Source of the DNA: Candidatus Bathyarchaeota archaeon | GTDB taxonomy: Archaea > Thermoproteota > Bathyarchaeia > Bathyarchaeales > Bathycorpusculaceae | Assembly (NCBI GenBank): GCA_026014735.1 | Contig: JAOZHT010000001.1 | Coordinates: 992,001-1,056,000, forward strand | Reading direction: 5' to 3' | Length of the DNA: 64,000 bases | In this document: positions 26,267 through 33,704 of the stretch, piece after piece | How positions within the stretch are numbered: position 1 is the first letter of the stretch | Layout of the letters: the number at the start of each line of letters is the position of its first letter | Program-made: the position numbers and the translations under genes | Notes under the pieces: generated by a model | Told to the model about the DNA's origin: nothing | The model's input: the letters and a program-made list of their open reading frames with translations, nothing else | Databases searched by the model: none

Positions 26267-26487
26267 GTTTAGCCCTAAGCTGTAATCTGTTTGATGAATT
26301 TTAAGGGTTTACCTATTACAGGAAAGTACAATAGCACAAAACAACCTGAGTTTGACAAGTCCCTGCATCTACAGGGAAAGCGGTAGGCGTTTTTTATCGC
26401 CTTTTAACCTAGATTTTTGTTCACATGGGGAGAAATTAAATATACCTAAACAGCCGCTACACTGTGTAACATCGGAGGCACCGCAAA

Positions 26488-27189
26488 ATCATATCACCAC
26501 TCGAACAGGTTGTCTTAGTTGCAATAGAAGTATTCGCGGCGATCCTTTGCTTTGTTCTTGTATGGTTCTTAATTAAACCCTACCGAGTAACTGGAGAAGG
26601 CCGCTACATCGGTCTACCTCTTGGATTTGGCTTTCTAGGGGCAACCTACGTGATTGCGGCTGTTGCACATTCATACCCGATTTTCATGGACCCAAGTGTC
26701 TCAGTTGATAATTTAACTTGGTTTCAACTTCTTGCAAGGCCATTCGCTTTTGCTTTCTTGACTTTCACATATTATTTCTCGAAGAAGCCCTCAAAATACA
26801 CGCGACTTATTTGGGATGCAATCTTGAGTGGGTTACTTGTGATTTTGTCCTCACTTGCGGTTTTAATCTTTATCGGCCCACAATTCTCGCTTAGCGATTA
26901 CAATTTTCTGTTCTTATACGTCAGGATCTTTAGCATAATCTGCCTCACCTACATCGCCATCCATACCCTTCGGAGTCACTTGCAGGCACAGAATTCTAAA
27001 ACCATACTGACGCCCCTTGGATTCATGTTCCTTGCATTCAGTCAGTACTCCCTGATGACTTGGGTATTCTACCCCGCTAACAGAGTTCCTTTTTACGGTG
27101 GAGTGGTGCTTCGATTTGTAGGCTTGATTCTATTCCTAATTATCGCTTATCGAAGTTTTCATAAACCACAAAACAGGAGCTTTCAATGA
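26488..27189 (+). CDS. Seven-helix-type membrane protein starting at ATC or ATA
   Basis: The only ordinary start (GTG 26650) would remove two hydrophobic segments encoded upstream in the same frame. A GGAGG ribosome-binding sequence (26474-26478) stands nine bases before ATC (26488) and twelve before ATA (26491); no ATG, GTG or TTG occurs in frame upstream of 26650. From ATC the product is 233 residues with about seven membrane helices. The stop overlaps the start of the winged-helix gene by ATGA (27186-27189), so the two are translationally coupled. The pairing of a membrane protein with a small winged-helix protein suggests sensing, but function is unknown. Confidence 0.65.
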   Translation: MISPLEQVVLVAIEVFAAILCFVLVWFLIKPYRVTGEGRYIGLPLGFGFLGATYVIAAVAHSYPIFMDPSVSVDNLTWFQLLARPFAFAFLTFTYYFSKKPSKYTRLIWDAILSGLLVILSSLAVLIFIGPQFSLSDYNFLFLYVRIFSIICLTYIAIHTLRSHLQAQNSKTILTPLGFMFLAFSQYSLMTWVFYPANRVPFYGGVVLRFVGLILFLIIAYRSFHKPQNRSFQ

Positions 27190-27464
27190 GAATAGCCAAA
27201 AGAAACAAAATGAAAATTTATGGCGATCTTTTGTCTATTCTTAACGCTGCAAACTGTAACTCTGAAAAAATTGTCCTAACGCATGTTCAAATAAAAATGA
27301 AGGTTCCCTTTGATCGTTTGAAGGGGTACTTATCGGACTTAGAGGGACTCCAACTGATCGAGGACCAAACATCATATAAGCTCACCGCGAAAGGCATGCA
27401 ATACCTCGAGGAGTATCGGGCGGTTCTTGATTTTATGGAACGTATGGGCATAGCCTACCGCTAA
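27186..27464 (+). CDS. Small winged-helix regulator
   Basis: The 92-residue protein has the winged-helix fold: helix 1 IYGDLLSILNAANC, recognition region VQIKMKVPFDRLKGYLSDLEGLQLI, then the wing YKLTAKGMQYLEEY. It resembles the small archaeal wHTH proteins common in Thaumarchaeota and Bathyarchaeia-type genomes. It overlaps the preceding membrane-protein gene by four bases, which implies the two work together, for example as a regulator bound near the membrane. Confidence 0.78.
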   Translation: MRIAKRNKMKIYGDLLSILNAANCNSEKIVLTHVQIKMKVPFDRLKGYLSDLEGLQLIEDQTSYKLTAKGMQYLEEYRAVLDFMERMGIAYR

Positions 27465-27521
27465 AATAAATTAGCGTATAGCAGCTTACGCCGTTCTTCA
27501 GGCAGTAATTAGATAAGTGTT

Positions 27522-27599
27522 TGGTGGACGAGGCGGGATTTGAACCCGCGACCTCCACGATGCCAACGTGGCGATCATACCAGGCTGATCTACTCGCCC
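27522..27599 (-). tRNA. tRNA-Ala (anticodon GGC), CCA encoded
   Basis: The cloverleaf is complete without an intron. The acceptor stem pairs GGGCGAG (27593-27599, read on the minus strand) with CTCGTCC and contains the G3:U70 pair that marks alanine tRNAs. The anticodon loop is TTGGCAT with anticodon GGC, and the T arm contains GGTTCAAATCC. A73 is followed by an encoded CCA (27522-27524). An AT-rich element TTATTAAATG near 27635-27644 is a likely TATA box. Confidence 0.95.
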
Positions 27600-27604
27600 A
27601 GCTT

Positions 27605-28030
27605 TTTGCCTGGCTTCTGAACTCTATCCCGACTCATTTAATAAGCATTTCTTCTTGCCCGCGTCGTTTAGGTTGAGACGAACCCAAAATGGACGTGGAA
27701 TGTCCAGGCGGCGGCTGGCAGCGGCACCCCTTCTTTAGCCGATTCGGAGGCTTATGCGTTTAATATTGACCTTTGAACTTTTTAGGTGATTTTATCAAGG
27801 CTTCTGTGTCCTGTTGAGTCAGCTTGGTTTTTGGGTTCGATTGACCATTTAGGCAAGTGAACCTTTAAGGACTGAGGGGCCCTTTATGCGCTAAACAATT
27901 AGCCAGAGCAGGTAGCTTGCGCCTGACATATGCCCTGTCTGTTTAGCTATGCCTCAACAAACGTGAAGGTTTGCCGGAAGAATTTTGTTTTTTGAACTTT
28001 TTGATGTTGATTCATAGTTTTTCTCGGGCA
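27605..28030. other. Gene-free region of about 430 bases between tRNA-Ala and the polyferredoxin
   Basis: No ORF or known RNA is recognised. Possible structure: a local hairpin TGGAC/GTCCA near 27690-27706 and GCTAAACA (27890-27897) pairing with TGTTTAGC (27938-27947) across about 45 bases. A small RNA cannot be excluded. Confidence 0.4.
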
Positions 28031-28041
28031 ATATTTATAAC
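28031..28041 (+). promoter_or_regulatory. TATA box for the polyferredoxin-HdrA operon
   Basis: ATATTTATAAC stands about 85 bases before the first possible start codon and would start transcription near 28060. Confidence 0.5.
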
Positions 28042-28118
28042 ATAAGGTAAACATTTCACAGTGCATTCAGGGTTCCTCGTCGCGTGATGTTGAGTTAAAC
28101 CACGCAAAAACGTCCACG

Positions 28119-29063
28119 GTGAAAATCATGCCGTTTCAAGCTTTAAAGAAAAATGCGGCAGACACTTTATGTTTAGAGTGGAGAATGCAAGTTAAAGAAT
28201 ACAAGTTAACCCTCGACAAAACACGATGTGTCGGCTGCCAAATTTGTACCCTAGCCTGTCCCAAGCAAGCTATAACTACAATAAAACAGTCAAAACGCTC
28301 TGGGAAGGCGCAAAAGGTCCAGCTAGACATTGACCAAACAAAATGTAACTTCTGTGGAATATGCGATATAACCTGTCCTTACGGCGCAGTAAAGGTAACC
28401 CAGAATGGCAGCCACATCCTCTCAGTTCTGGCAAAAGACAGCTACCCCCAGCTTCTCCGTGACATCCAAATTGACACCCATAAATGCGACAAAACATGCG
28501 TGGAATGCGAAGATACATGCCCCTTGAACCTGATCAAAGTCTCCAAAGTGGGGTTTGACGGCAACCCCGTAACGGATGTCTCTGCACTCTCTCCAATGGG
28601 GCAGAAACGTGTGCAAGTCAGCATCAACATCGACAAGGAGCATTGCCCCACCTGCCGGGCATGCGAATTCAAATGTCACCCCGGAGCAATCCGCGTTAAA
28701 AAAGCCTTTGAAGGCAGAATCAGCATTAACCCAGAGAAGTGCCCACCGAACTGCCAAGAATGCCTCGATGTATGCCCAATAGCAGGCACGCTTATGCGGG
28801 GCGAGGATGGAAAGGTTTACGTTAACGAGTTAACCTGCACCTACTGCGGCGCATGCAAAAACGTTTGTCCAGTAGAGGAGGCGCTCGTTGTGAAACGAAC
28901 CAAGGTCAACCACACTGAAGTTCATTCTGGCGCCTGGAATAAAACCCTCGAGCGCATAACTAGCCCATCAGATGCGGTGAAAGAGTTTAAGGCGCATGCA
29001 GCTAAACATCGCCTCGAGTTGGTTGAGAACCGCTTTGTGGTTGAAGAGATGAAGAAGAAATGA
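28119..29063 (+). CDS. Polyferredoxin with six [4Fe-4S] motifs
   Basis: The 314-residue protein contains six Cys-rich cluster motifs in order: CVGCQICTLACPKQAI, CNFCGICDITCPYGAV, CDKTCVECEDTCPLNLI, CPTCRACEFKCHPGAI, CPPNCQECLDVCPIAGT and CTYCGACKNVCPVEEAL. It is a soluble electron wire like the polyferredoxins attached to hydrogenases and formylmethanofuran dehydrogenases. It overlaps hdrA by four bases (ATGA, 29060-29063), so the two are coupled, and it probably passes electrons to or from HdrA. Start is GTG 28119 or ATG 28128; a GTG has a weak ribosome-binding site. Confidence 0.88.
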   Translation: MKIMPFQALKKNAADTLCLEWRMQVKEYKLTLDKTRCVGCQICTLACPKQAITTIKQSKRSGKAQKVQLDIDQTKCNFCGICDITCPYGAVKVTQNGSHILSVLAKDSYPQLLRDIQIDTHKCDKTCVECEDTCPLNLIKVSKVGFDGNPVTDVSALSPMGQKRVQVSINIDKEHCPTCRACEFKCHPGAIRVKKAFEGRISINPEKCPPNCQECLDVCPIAGTLMRGEDGKVYVNELTCTYCGACKNVCPVEEALVVKRTKVNHTEVHSGAWNKTLERITSPSDAVKEFKAHAAKHRLELVENRFVVEEMKKK

Positions 29064-31492
29064 GCAGCAACCCATTAACGCCCCCTAAACCTGAAGAGCT
29101 CCGTGTCGGAGTCTTCGTTTGTCACTGTGGATTAAACATCGCTGGCACAGTGGATGTTCATGCAGTCGCAGAATATGCCAAAACCATCCCTGATGTGGCG
29201 TTTGTGAAGGAGAACCGCTACACCTGCGCTGACCCTGGACAAGAGGAAATCCGCAAAGCTATCCGGCTGCATAAGCTCAACCGCGTGGTTATCGCTGCTT
29301 GTTCTCCACGTATGCATGAACCCACTTTCCGGCGAACCGTCAGCGAAGCTGGGTTGAACCCGTATCTTTATGAGATGGCTAACATCCGTGAATTCGCGTC
29401 CTGGTGCCACCAAAGCGACCCTGCCGCAGCAACTGAACGTGCCAAGGACGCCGTGAAGATGGCTGTTGCTAAGGTTCGCTTGATGCAGCCTCTGCAGACC
29501 ATCGAGGTGCCCGTCACCAACAAGGCGCTTATCATCGGGGGTGGAATCGCAGGGATGAATGCTGCGCTGGATCTTGCTGAGCAGGGCTTTAAGGTTTACA
29601 TGCTTGAGAATACCCAAAGTATTGGCGGGCACATGGCGGCGTTGGACAAAACTTTTCCCACGCTGGACTGCAGCATATGCATCGAGGGGCCAAAGATGGT
29701 GGACTGCGCACGCCACCCCAACATCACGATTTTTGCCAACAGTGAACTGCTTAAATGCGAAGGCTACATCGGCAACTTTAAGGTTACCCTGCGCAAAAAC
29801 CCCCGCTATGTTATCCCAGAGAAATGCACCGGCTGCGGCGAATGCAAGGACTCCTGCCCCATCGAGTACCCCAACGAATGGGACATGAACCTTGGCACCC
29901 GCAAAGCCATATCGGTTCCCTTTGACCAGACTGTGCCATTAATTTACAGCGTTAACCGTGACTACTGCATCGAATGCTTCAAATGCGTTGATGCCTGCGG
30001 TGCACGTGACGCAATTGACTTTGACCAGAAACCCGAGGAAGTCACAGTCGATGTGGGCGCCATCATCGTCTCCACGGGCTTTGACATTTATTTGCCCTAT
30101 GACATGCCGCTTTTGGGCTACGGCAAATACCCCAACGTCGTCACCAGCATGGAATTCGAGCGGCTCATATTAGCTGCTGGACCCACAGGCGGCAAAGTCA
30201 TCCGCCAATCCGACGGGCAGAAACCCCACCGAATCGCCTTTATCCAGTGTGTGGGAAGCCGCGACAAGCAGCATTACCCCTACTGCTGCAACTTTGGCTG
30301 TATGTACACGCTCAAGCATGTTGTGCAGCTTAAGGAGAAGTACAAGGAGGATGTGGAGGTCTATGTTTTCTACATGGATATCCGCAGTCCAGGCAAGGGT
30401 TATGAGGAATTCTATGATCGTGCACGTGAACGCGGCGTCAACTTTATCCGTGGCAGAGTAAGCCGCATCGACGAAGACCCCACAACGCACAATTTGACGG
30501 TGCACAGTGAGGATTCGCTTTTGGGGCAACCCATCGAGGTTGAAGCTGACATGGTGGTGCTTGCAACCGCCGCCATACCCAAGAAGGGCAGTGAAGAAGT
30601 CGCACGTATCCTTAACTTGAGCCGGGATGCCAACGGCTTTTTCATGGAGGCGCATCCTAAACTTAAACCGATGGATGCTCCCACCGACGGTGTCTTCTAT
30701 GCGGGTTCATGCGTTGGCCTTAAAGATATTCCTGCCAGCGTCTCGCAGGGAAGCGGCGCAGCTTCACGTGCAGCCACGGTAATTAGTAAGCCGAAGTGGA
30801 AGATTGAACCCATCATCAGCGTCGTAGACCCAGAAAAATGCAAGCAATGCGGTCTTTGCGTGGATAAATGTCCCTACGGCGCCATCCGCCAAGAGAAAGG
30901 GCAACCTGCCCAAATCATAACTGCAAGCTGCCATGGCTGCGGAACCTGCGTTGCCGAATGTCCCTCACATGCCATCACCCAGATGCACTTCACAGATGCC
31001 CAAATTCTAGCGCAGATCCAAGCGGCACTCCAAGATAAGCCTGAAGAGAAAATCCTTGCCATACTCTGCAACTGGTGCAGCTACGCTGGCGCCGACTTGG
31101 CAGGTATCAGCCGATGCGACTATCCTGCAAGTGTCCGTGCGATCCGTGTGATGTGCAGCGGTAGGGTTGCGCGGGAGTTCGTGTTGGAGGCGCTGCGGCT
31201 TGGTGCTGGTGCGGTGCTGGTTGGAGCATGCCACTTGCCCTATGACTGCCATTACATCAGCGGCAACTACAAGATGAAGGATCGCACTGACGCACTCAAA
31301 GCTATGCTGATTAAGCTGGGCATGAGTTCGGAGCGGTTCCGTGTCGAATACGTTTCGGCAGCAGAGGGCATCCATTACGCTGAGGTCATTCGGGAAATCG
31401 ATAGCCAACGCAAGGCGCTTGGTAAAGAAAAAATCCAGGCGGAAACCGCTAAGCTTAAGCCGTTCCTCGAGAACATGCTTAAACGCAAATAG
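29060..31492 (+). CDS. hdrA: HdrA fused to MvhD-like domain
   Basis: The 810-residue protein is a heterodisulfide reductase subunit A with an added C-terminal domain. The N-terminus has VFVCHCGLNIAG, then the FAD-binding GGGIAGMNAALDLAEQG near residue 155. Cluster motifs follow: CTGCGECKDSCP, CIECFKCVDACG, CKQCGLCVDKCPYGAI and CHGCGTCVAECPSHAI. The last 150 residues match MvhD (ILCNWCSYAGADLAG, VLVGACHLPYDCHYISGN), which in methanogens links HdrA to a hydrogenase or formate dehydrogenase. The fusion therefore joins the bifurcating flavin subunit with its electron-input subunit. HdrB and HdrC are not in the window. It is translated from an ATG overlapping the polyferredoxin stop. Confidence 0.95.
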   Translation: MSSNPLTPPKPEELRVGVFVCHCGLNIAGTVDVHAVAEYAKTIPDVAFVKENRYTCADPGQEEIRKAIRLHKLNRVVIAACSPRMHEPTFRRTVSEAGLNPYLYEMANIREFASWCHQSDPAAATERAKDAVKMAVAKVRLMQPLQTIEVPVTNKALIIGGGIAGMNAALDLAEQGFKVYMLENTQSIGGHMAALDKTFPTLDCSICIEGPKMVDCARHPNITIFANSELLKCEGYIGNFKVTLRKNPRYVIPEKCTGCGECKDSCPIEYPNEWDMNLGTRKAISVPFDQTVPLIYSVNRDYCIECFKCVDACGARDAIDFDQKPEEVTVDVGAIIVSTGFDIYLPYDMPLLGYGKYPNVVTSMEFERLILAAGPTGGKVIRQSDGQKPHRIAFIQCVGSRDKQHYPYCCNFGCMYTLKHVVQLKEKYKEDVEVYVFYMDIRSPGKGYEEFYDRARERGVNFIRGRVSRIDEDPTTHNLTVHSEDSLLGQPIEVEADMVVLATAAIPKKGSEEVARILNLSRDANGFFMEAHPKLKPMDAPTDGVFYAGSCVGLKDIPASVSQGSGAASRAATVISKPKWKIEPIISVVDPEKCKQCGLCVDKCPYGAIRQEKGQPAQIITASCHGCGTCVAECPSHAITQMHFTDAQILAQIQAALQDKPEEKILAILCNWCSYAGADLAGISRCDYPASVRAIRVMCSGRVAREFVLEALRLGAGAVLVGACHLPYDCHYISGNYKMKDRTDALKAMLIKLGMSSERFRVEYVSAAEGIHYAEVIREIDSQRKALGKEKIQAETAKLKPFLENMLKRK

Positions 31493-31584
31493 CCCCTTTT
31501 TCTTTTCTGCTCTTTTTAAATTCCAGAGAACGTTCTGGCTGCGGAACGCTGTTTTGTGACGTTTTAGGAAATTAGACATTGTTT

Positions 31585-31633
31585 GTCAAGAAACCTTGAC
31601 TAACTTTTCGCGGCTTAGTCAAGAAACCTTGAC
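31585..31633. repeat. Two copies of a 16-bp palindrome with inverted flanks
   Basis: GTCAAGAAACCTTGAC occurs at 31585-31600 and again at 31618-31633, 33 bases centre to centre (about three helical turns). Each copy is a 6-bp inverted repeat around AAAC. The flanking TTT/TAA of the first copy mirror TTA/AAA of the second, so the pair also forms one large inverted repeat. This looks like an operator for a dimeric regulator or a cruciform. Nearest genes are hdrA upstream and a surface protein about 470 bases downstream. Confidence 0.6.
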
Positions 31634-31672
31634 AAAAAAGCATTTAACACATCTCAAACTCTTTGGATTATT

Positions 31673-31748
31673 GGTTAAGCATGAACACAACCAAAAAAAT
31701 AAACTGCCATGCCGCTGTTTCTTCTCTTTTTAGTGTTCATGCTTAACC
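31673..31748. repeat. Perfect 16-bp inverted repeat with 44-base spacer
   Basis: GGTTAAGCATGAACAC (31673-31688) is the exact reverse complement of the segment at 31733-31748. The arms enclose a short ORF on the minus strand. The structure may be a stable RNA hairpin or the remnant of a small mobile element; no target-site duplication is evident. Confidence 0.65.
31675..31740 (-). CDS. Possible 21-residue peptide under a duplicated promoter
   Basis: ATG at 31740 is preceded, six bases away, by AGGAGGG (31747-31753) and, upstream, by the TATA-type element at 31799-31844. The predicted peptide begins MNTKKRRNSG and has one cysteine. Both its start and stop fall within the arms of the inverted repeat, which could mask the ribosome-binding site in RNA. 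Translation is supported only by the ribosome-binding site and promoter, so the call is tentative. Confidence 0.3.
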   Translation of the reverse strand: MNTKKRRNSGMAVYFFGCVHA

Positions 31749-31798
31749 CTCCTAAACAAAACCGCTTCAGTGCCCAAGCCTTGCAGATGCGCTAGACA

Positions 31799-31844
31799 TC
31801 TGTTGCTCGCCACACTCTACCCCCCCTCTATTTATAGGCTCAGC
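31799..31844 (-). promoter_or_regulatory. TATA-type promoter element, copy of the one at 8672-8717
   Basis: The TATAAATA box (31829-31836, minus strand) with the seven-G run and TAGAG is identical to the flavodoxin promoter over 28 bases, and the GAGCAACAGA block lies at the same distance. It would drive a transcript leftward through the short ORF and the inverted repeats. Confidence 0.55.
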
Positions 31845-32023
31845 GAATGCAATGTTTTCTGCCCTAAAACTAGGCAGGTGCAGTGTCTGCGCCGGAGTTT
31901 TTGGGCGCCTGCAGTTTTCTTGGCTGTAGCGGCATGCATGTGCTTCTGTACCTGCCTGCAATTTGGCGGCTGACCCCGTTGCTTTCCAAAACGCCCCCAT
32001 TAAAGGAGGCTACATCTTAAGTG

Positions 32024-32042
32024 GGCAACCACAAGGGTTGCC
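32024..32042. other. Small hairpin in the 614-base gene-free region after hdrA
   Basis: GGCAACC (32024-32030) pairs with GGTTGCC (32036-32042) around ACAAG. The whole region 31493-32106 lacks convincing genes and contains the palindrome pair, the inverted repeat, the duplicated promoter and this hairpin. Confidence 0.35.
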
Positions 32043-32071
32043 GCCGACTGAGTTCTTAGGCTTCACTGCGT

Positions 32072-32082
32072 AAATTATATAA
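32072..32082 (+). promoter_or_regulatory. TATA box for the surface protein, leaderless transcript likely
   Basis: AAATTATATAA ends 24 bases before the ATG at 32107. With the usual spacing transcription would begin at or next to the start codon, and no ribosome-binding sequence is present. Confidence 0.55.
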
Positions 32083-32106
32083 CCGAACCAACCAATTAAT
32101 TCAATT

Positions 32107-33393
32107 ATGGCAAAGATAGGTAAGTATCTCTTACTATTCGTAATTCTAGCCTTAGTAGTATCAAGTCAAATAATAATCATACCCACTATTGCTCAATCAA
32201 TTCCTAAACCATCAATACCTGAATTCAGCCTGAACGTTGCTAATCAGAATGATGGAGCCCCGACTAACATAGAGATTACCATAAGAAACCAGCCTTTCTC
32301 CTCTTCCATTGATACAAGCGGCAACAATACAAATCTATACTACAACGTCGGATTCAAAGGTCATTACGCAGACGTTTGGAATTACTACCCAGCGAATCGT
32401 ACTTCAAGTTATATTGTTGCCTCAACCACTGATTACACTACTATAACTTTTGCTTTAGGCAGTTCTCCATTAGGTGCTGTTCCCGCAGGCGGTCAAGTGG
32501 ATTTTCAAGTACAGGCTCTAATAGGACACGATATTAAAATTTCTTCCAATCTTTACGAGTTTGCTGGGGAGACAAGCTACTGGAGCAGCACTCAAACATT
32601 AACCATGCCTGAAGCTTCTTCAAATTCTCCTACTCCAACAACATCCCCCCTAACATCAACACAGGTTTCTATCTCCGTAGACACCTCATCAGCAACAGTG
32701 GGTGCATCAGTTAATATTAGTGGAAAACTCAATGACTCAAATGGGAACCCTCTTTCCAGCAAAGCAGTTACTCTATCTTATACTCTTGTAGGAAGCAGTA
32801 ACATAGTTCCTATTGGTTCAGATACCACAAACACAGATGGAGAATACGCAATTCAATGGGTCAATACAGCTTCTGGGACGTTTACCTTAACAGTTGAGTG
32901 GAGTGGAGACAGCGTTTATCAGCCCTCAAGGAACAGTATAACGCTTAATTTTCTGCCGTACCAGAACCATAATATCTTTTTGGTTGAATCAAACAGTACC
33001 GTTACAGGATTTGCCTATAACAGTACAAACTCCGAGCTTTCGTTCACCGTTACTGGAGCTTCGGATACAACAGGCTACGTTAAAATGACTCTATCTAAAA
33101 GCCTAACATCTAATCCAGAAAATATTAAAGTATATTTGGACGGCAATCAGCTAAACTATTTAGTCACGTCAAACGCTGATTCATGGCAGTTAACATTCAA
33201 TTATCACCACAGCGCACATTTTATAACTATAGCTTTGCAGTCTGCATCGTCAACCTTGTTTTTCCAAACCCAACTTGGAGAATTAGTCATAATTGGAGTA
33301 GCTATCGTCATATCAATCGCGGTAGTTTTAATTGCGCTGAGAAAACGCAAAAAAAATTTAGGCAGAACAAACGACAGCTTGAATAAAGAATAA
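32107..33393 (+). CDS. Surface protein with Ig-like domain and C-terminal anchor
   Basis: The 428-residue protein has a signal peptide (hydrophobic residues 7-25, likely cleavage after TIAQS), a beta-rich first domain with several Asn-X-Ser/Thr sites, a Ser/Thr/Pro linker (SNSPTPTTSPLTSTQ, about residues 173-187), then an Ig-like domain of the bacterial Ig/YkwD type (VSISVDTSSATVGASVNISGKL to ITLNF, about 190-285), a third beta domain, and a membrane helix (LGELVIIGVAIVISIAVVLIAL) with a basic cytoplasmic tail. It is probably exposed on the cell surface. Similar designs recur in Bathyarchaeia-type genomes; function unknown. Confidence 0.82.
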   Translation: MAKIGKYLLLFVILALVVSSQIIIIPTIAQSIPKPSIPEFSLNVANQNDGAPTNIEITIRNQPFSSSIDTSGNNTNLYYNVGFKGHYADVWNYYPANRTSSYIVASTTDYTTITFALGSSPLGAVPAGGQVDFQVQALIGHDIKISSNLYEFAGETSYWSSTQTLTMPEASSNSPTPTTSPLTSTQVSISVDTSSATVGASVNISGKLNDSNGNPLSSKAVTLSYTLVGSSNIVPIGSDTTNTDGEYAIQWVNTASGTFTLTVEWSGDSVYQPSRNSITLNFLPYQNHNIFLVESNSTVTGFAYNSTNSELSFTVTGASDTTGYVKMTLSKSLTSNPENIKVYLDGNQLNYLVTSNADSWQLTFNYHHSAHFITIALQSASSTLFFQTQLGELVIIGVAIVISIAVVLIALRKRKKNLGRTNDSLNKE

Positions 33394-33704
33394 AACAAAA
33401 CTGTGAAAATCATAAACAGGAATGTGGTTTTTTCTCATGTTTACTTAACAGCGATAGTCCTTCTTAAGAATAAATGACTTTACAAATGCTTATAACTAGA
33501 GACTTGGCGTAGAAGAATTAGGATTAACAAGAAATCGTAGCACCAAAAATTACTTTGCCCTAAGGCTGGAACGGCGAACTCATCCCTCGGAGAATATGCC
33601 GCATCCAGACACAAAGCCGAACCCGCAAAAGAAACAAAAAAAATTTGATTAACCAACAGATTGAAACAAAAAAATTTTGGGGTAAGCCAGAAGGCTTACG
33701 CGGT
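33394..33704. other. Gene-free region between two convergent genes
   Basis: I see no ORF or RNA with support in these 311 bases; it separates the 3' ends of the surface protein and glutamine synthetase 1. Confidence 0.4.

Noticed and set aside
26290-26349. Second C/D box sRNA candidate
   Set aside because: TTGATGA (26291-26297) and CTGA (26346-26349) are at a plausible distance, but the first base of box C is wrong, no clear D' or C' box is seen and the guide has no recognised rRNA target.
27826-27842. GGTTCGA stretch as a tRNA T arm
   Set aside because: No acceptor, D or anticodon stem can be built around it.
31767-32000. ORFs on both strands in the repeat-rich region after hdrA
   Set aside because: The plus (31770-31973) and minus (31767-32000) ORFs have no ribosome-binding site, odd Cys- or Ala-rich composition, and overlap the duplicated promoter.
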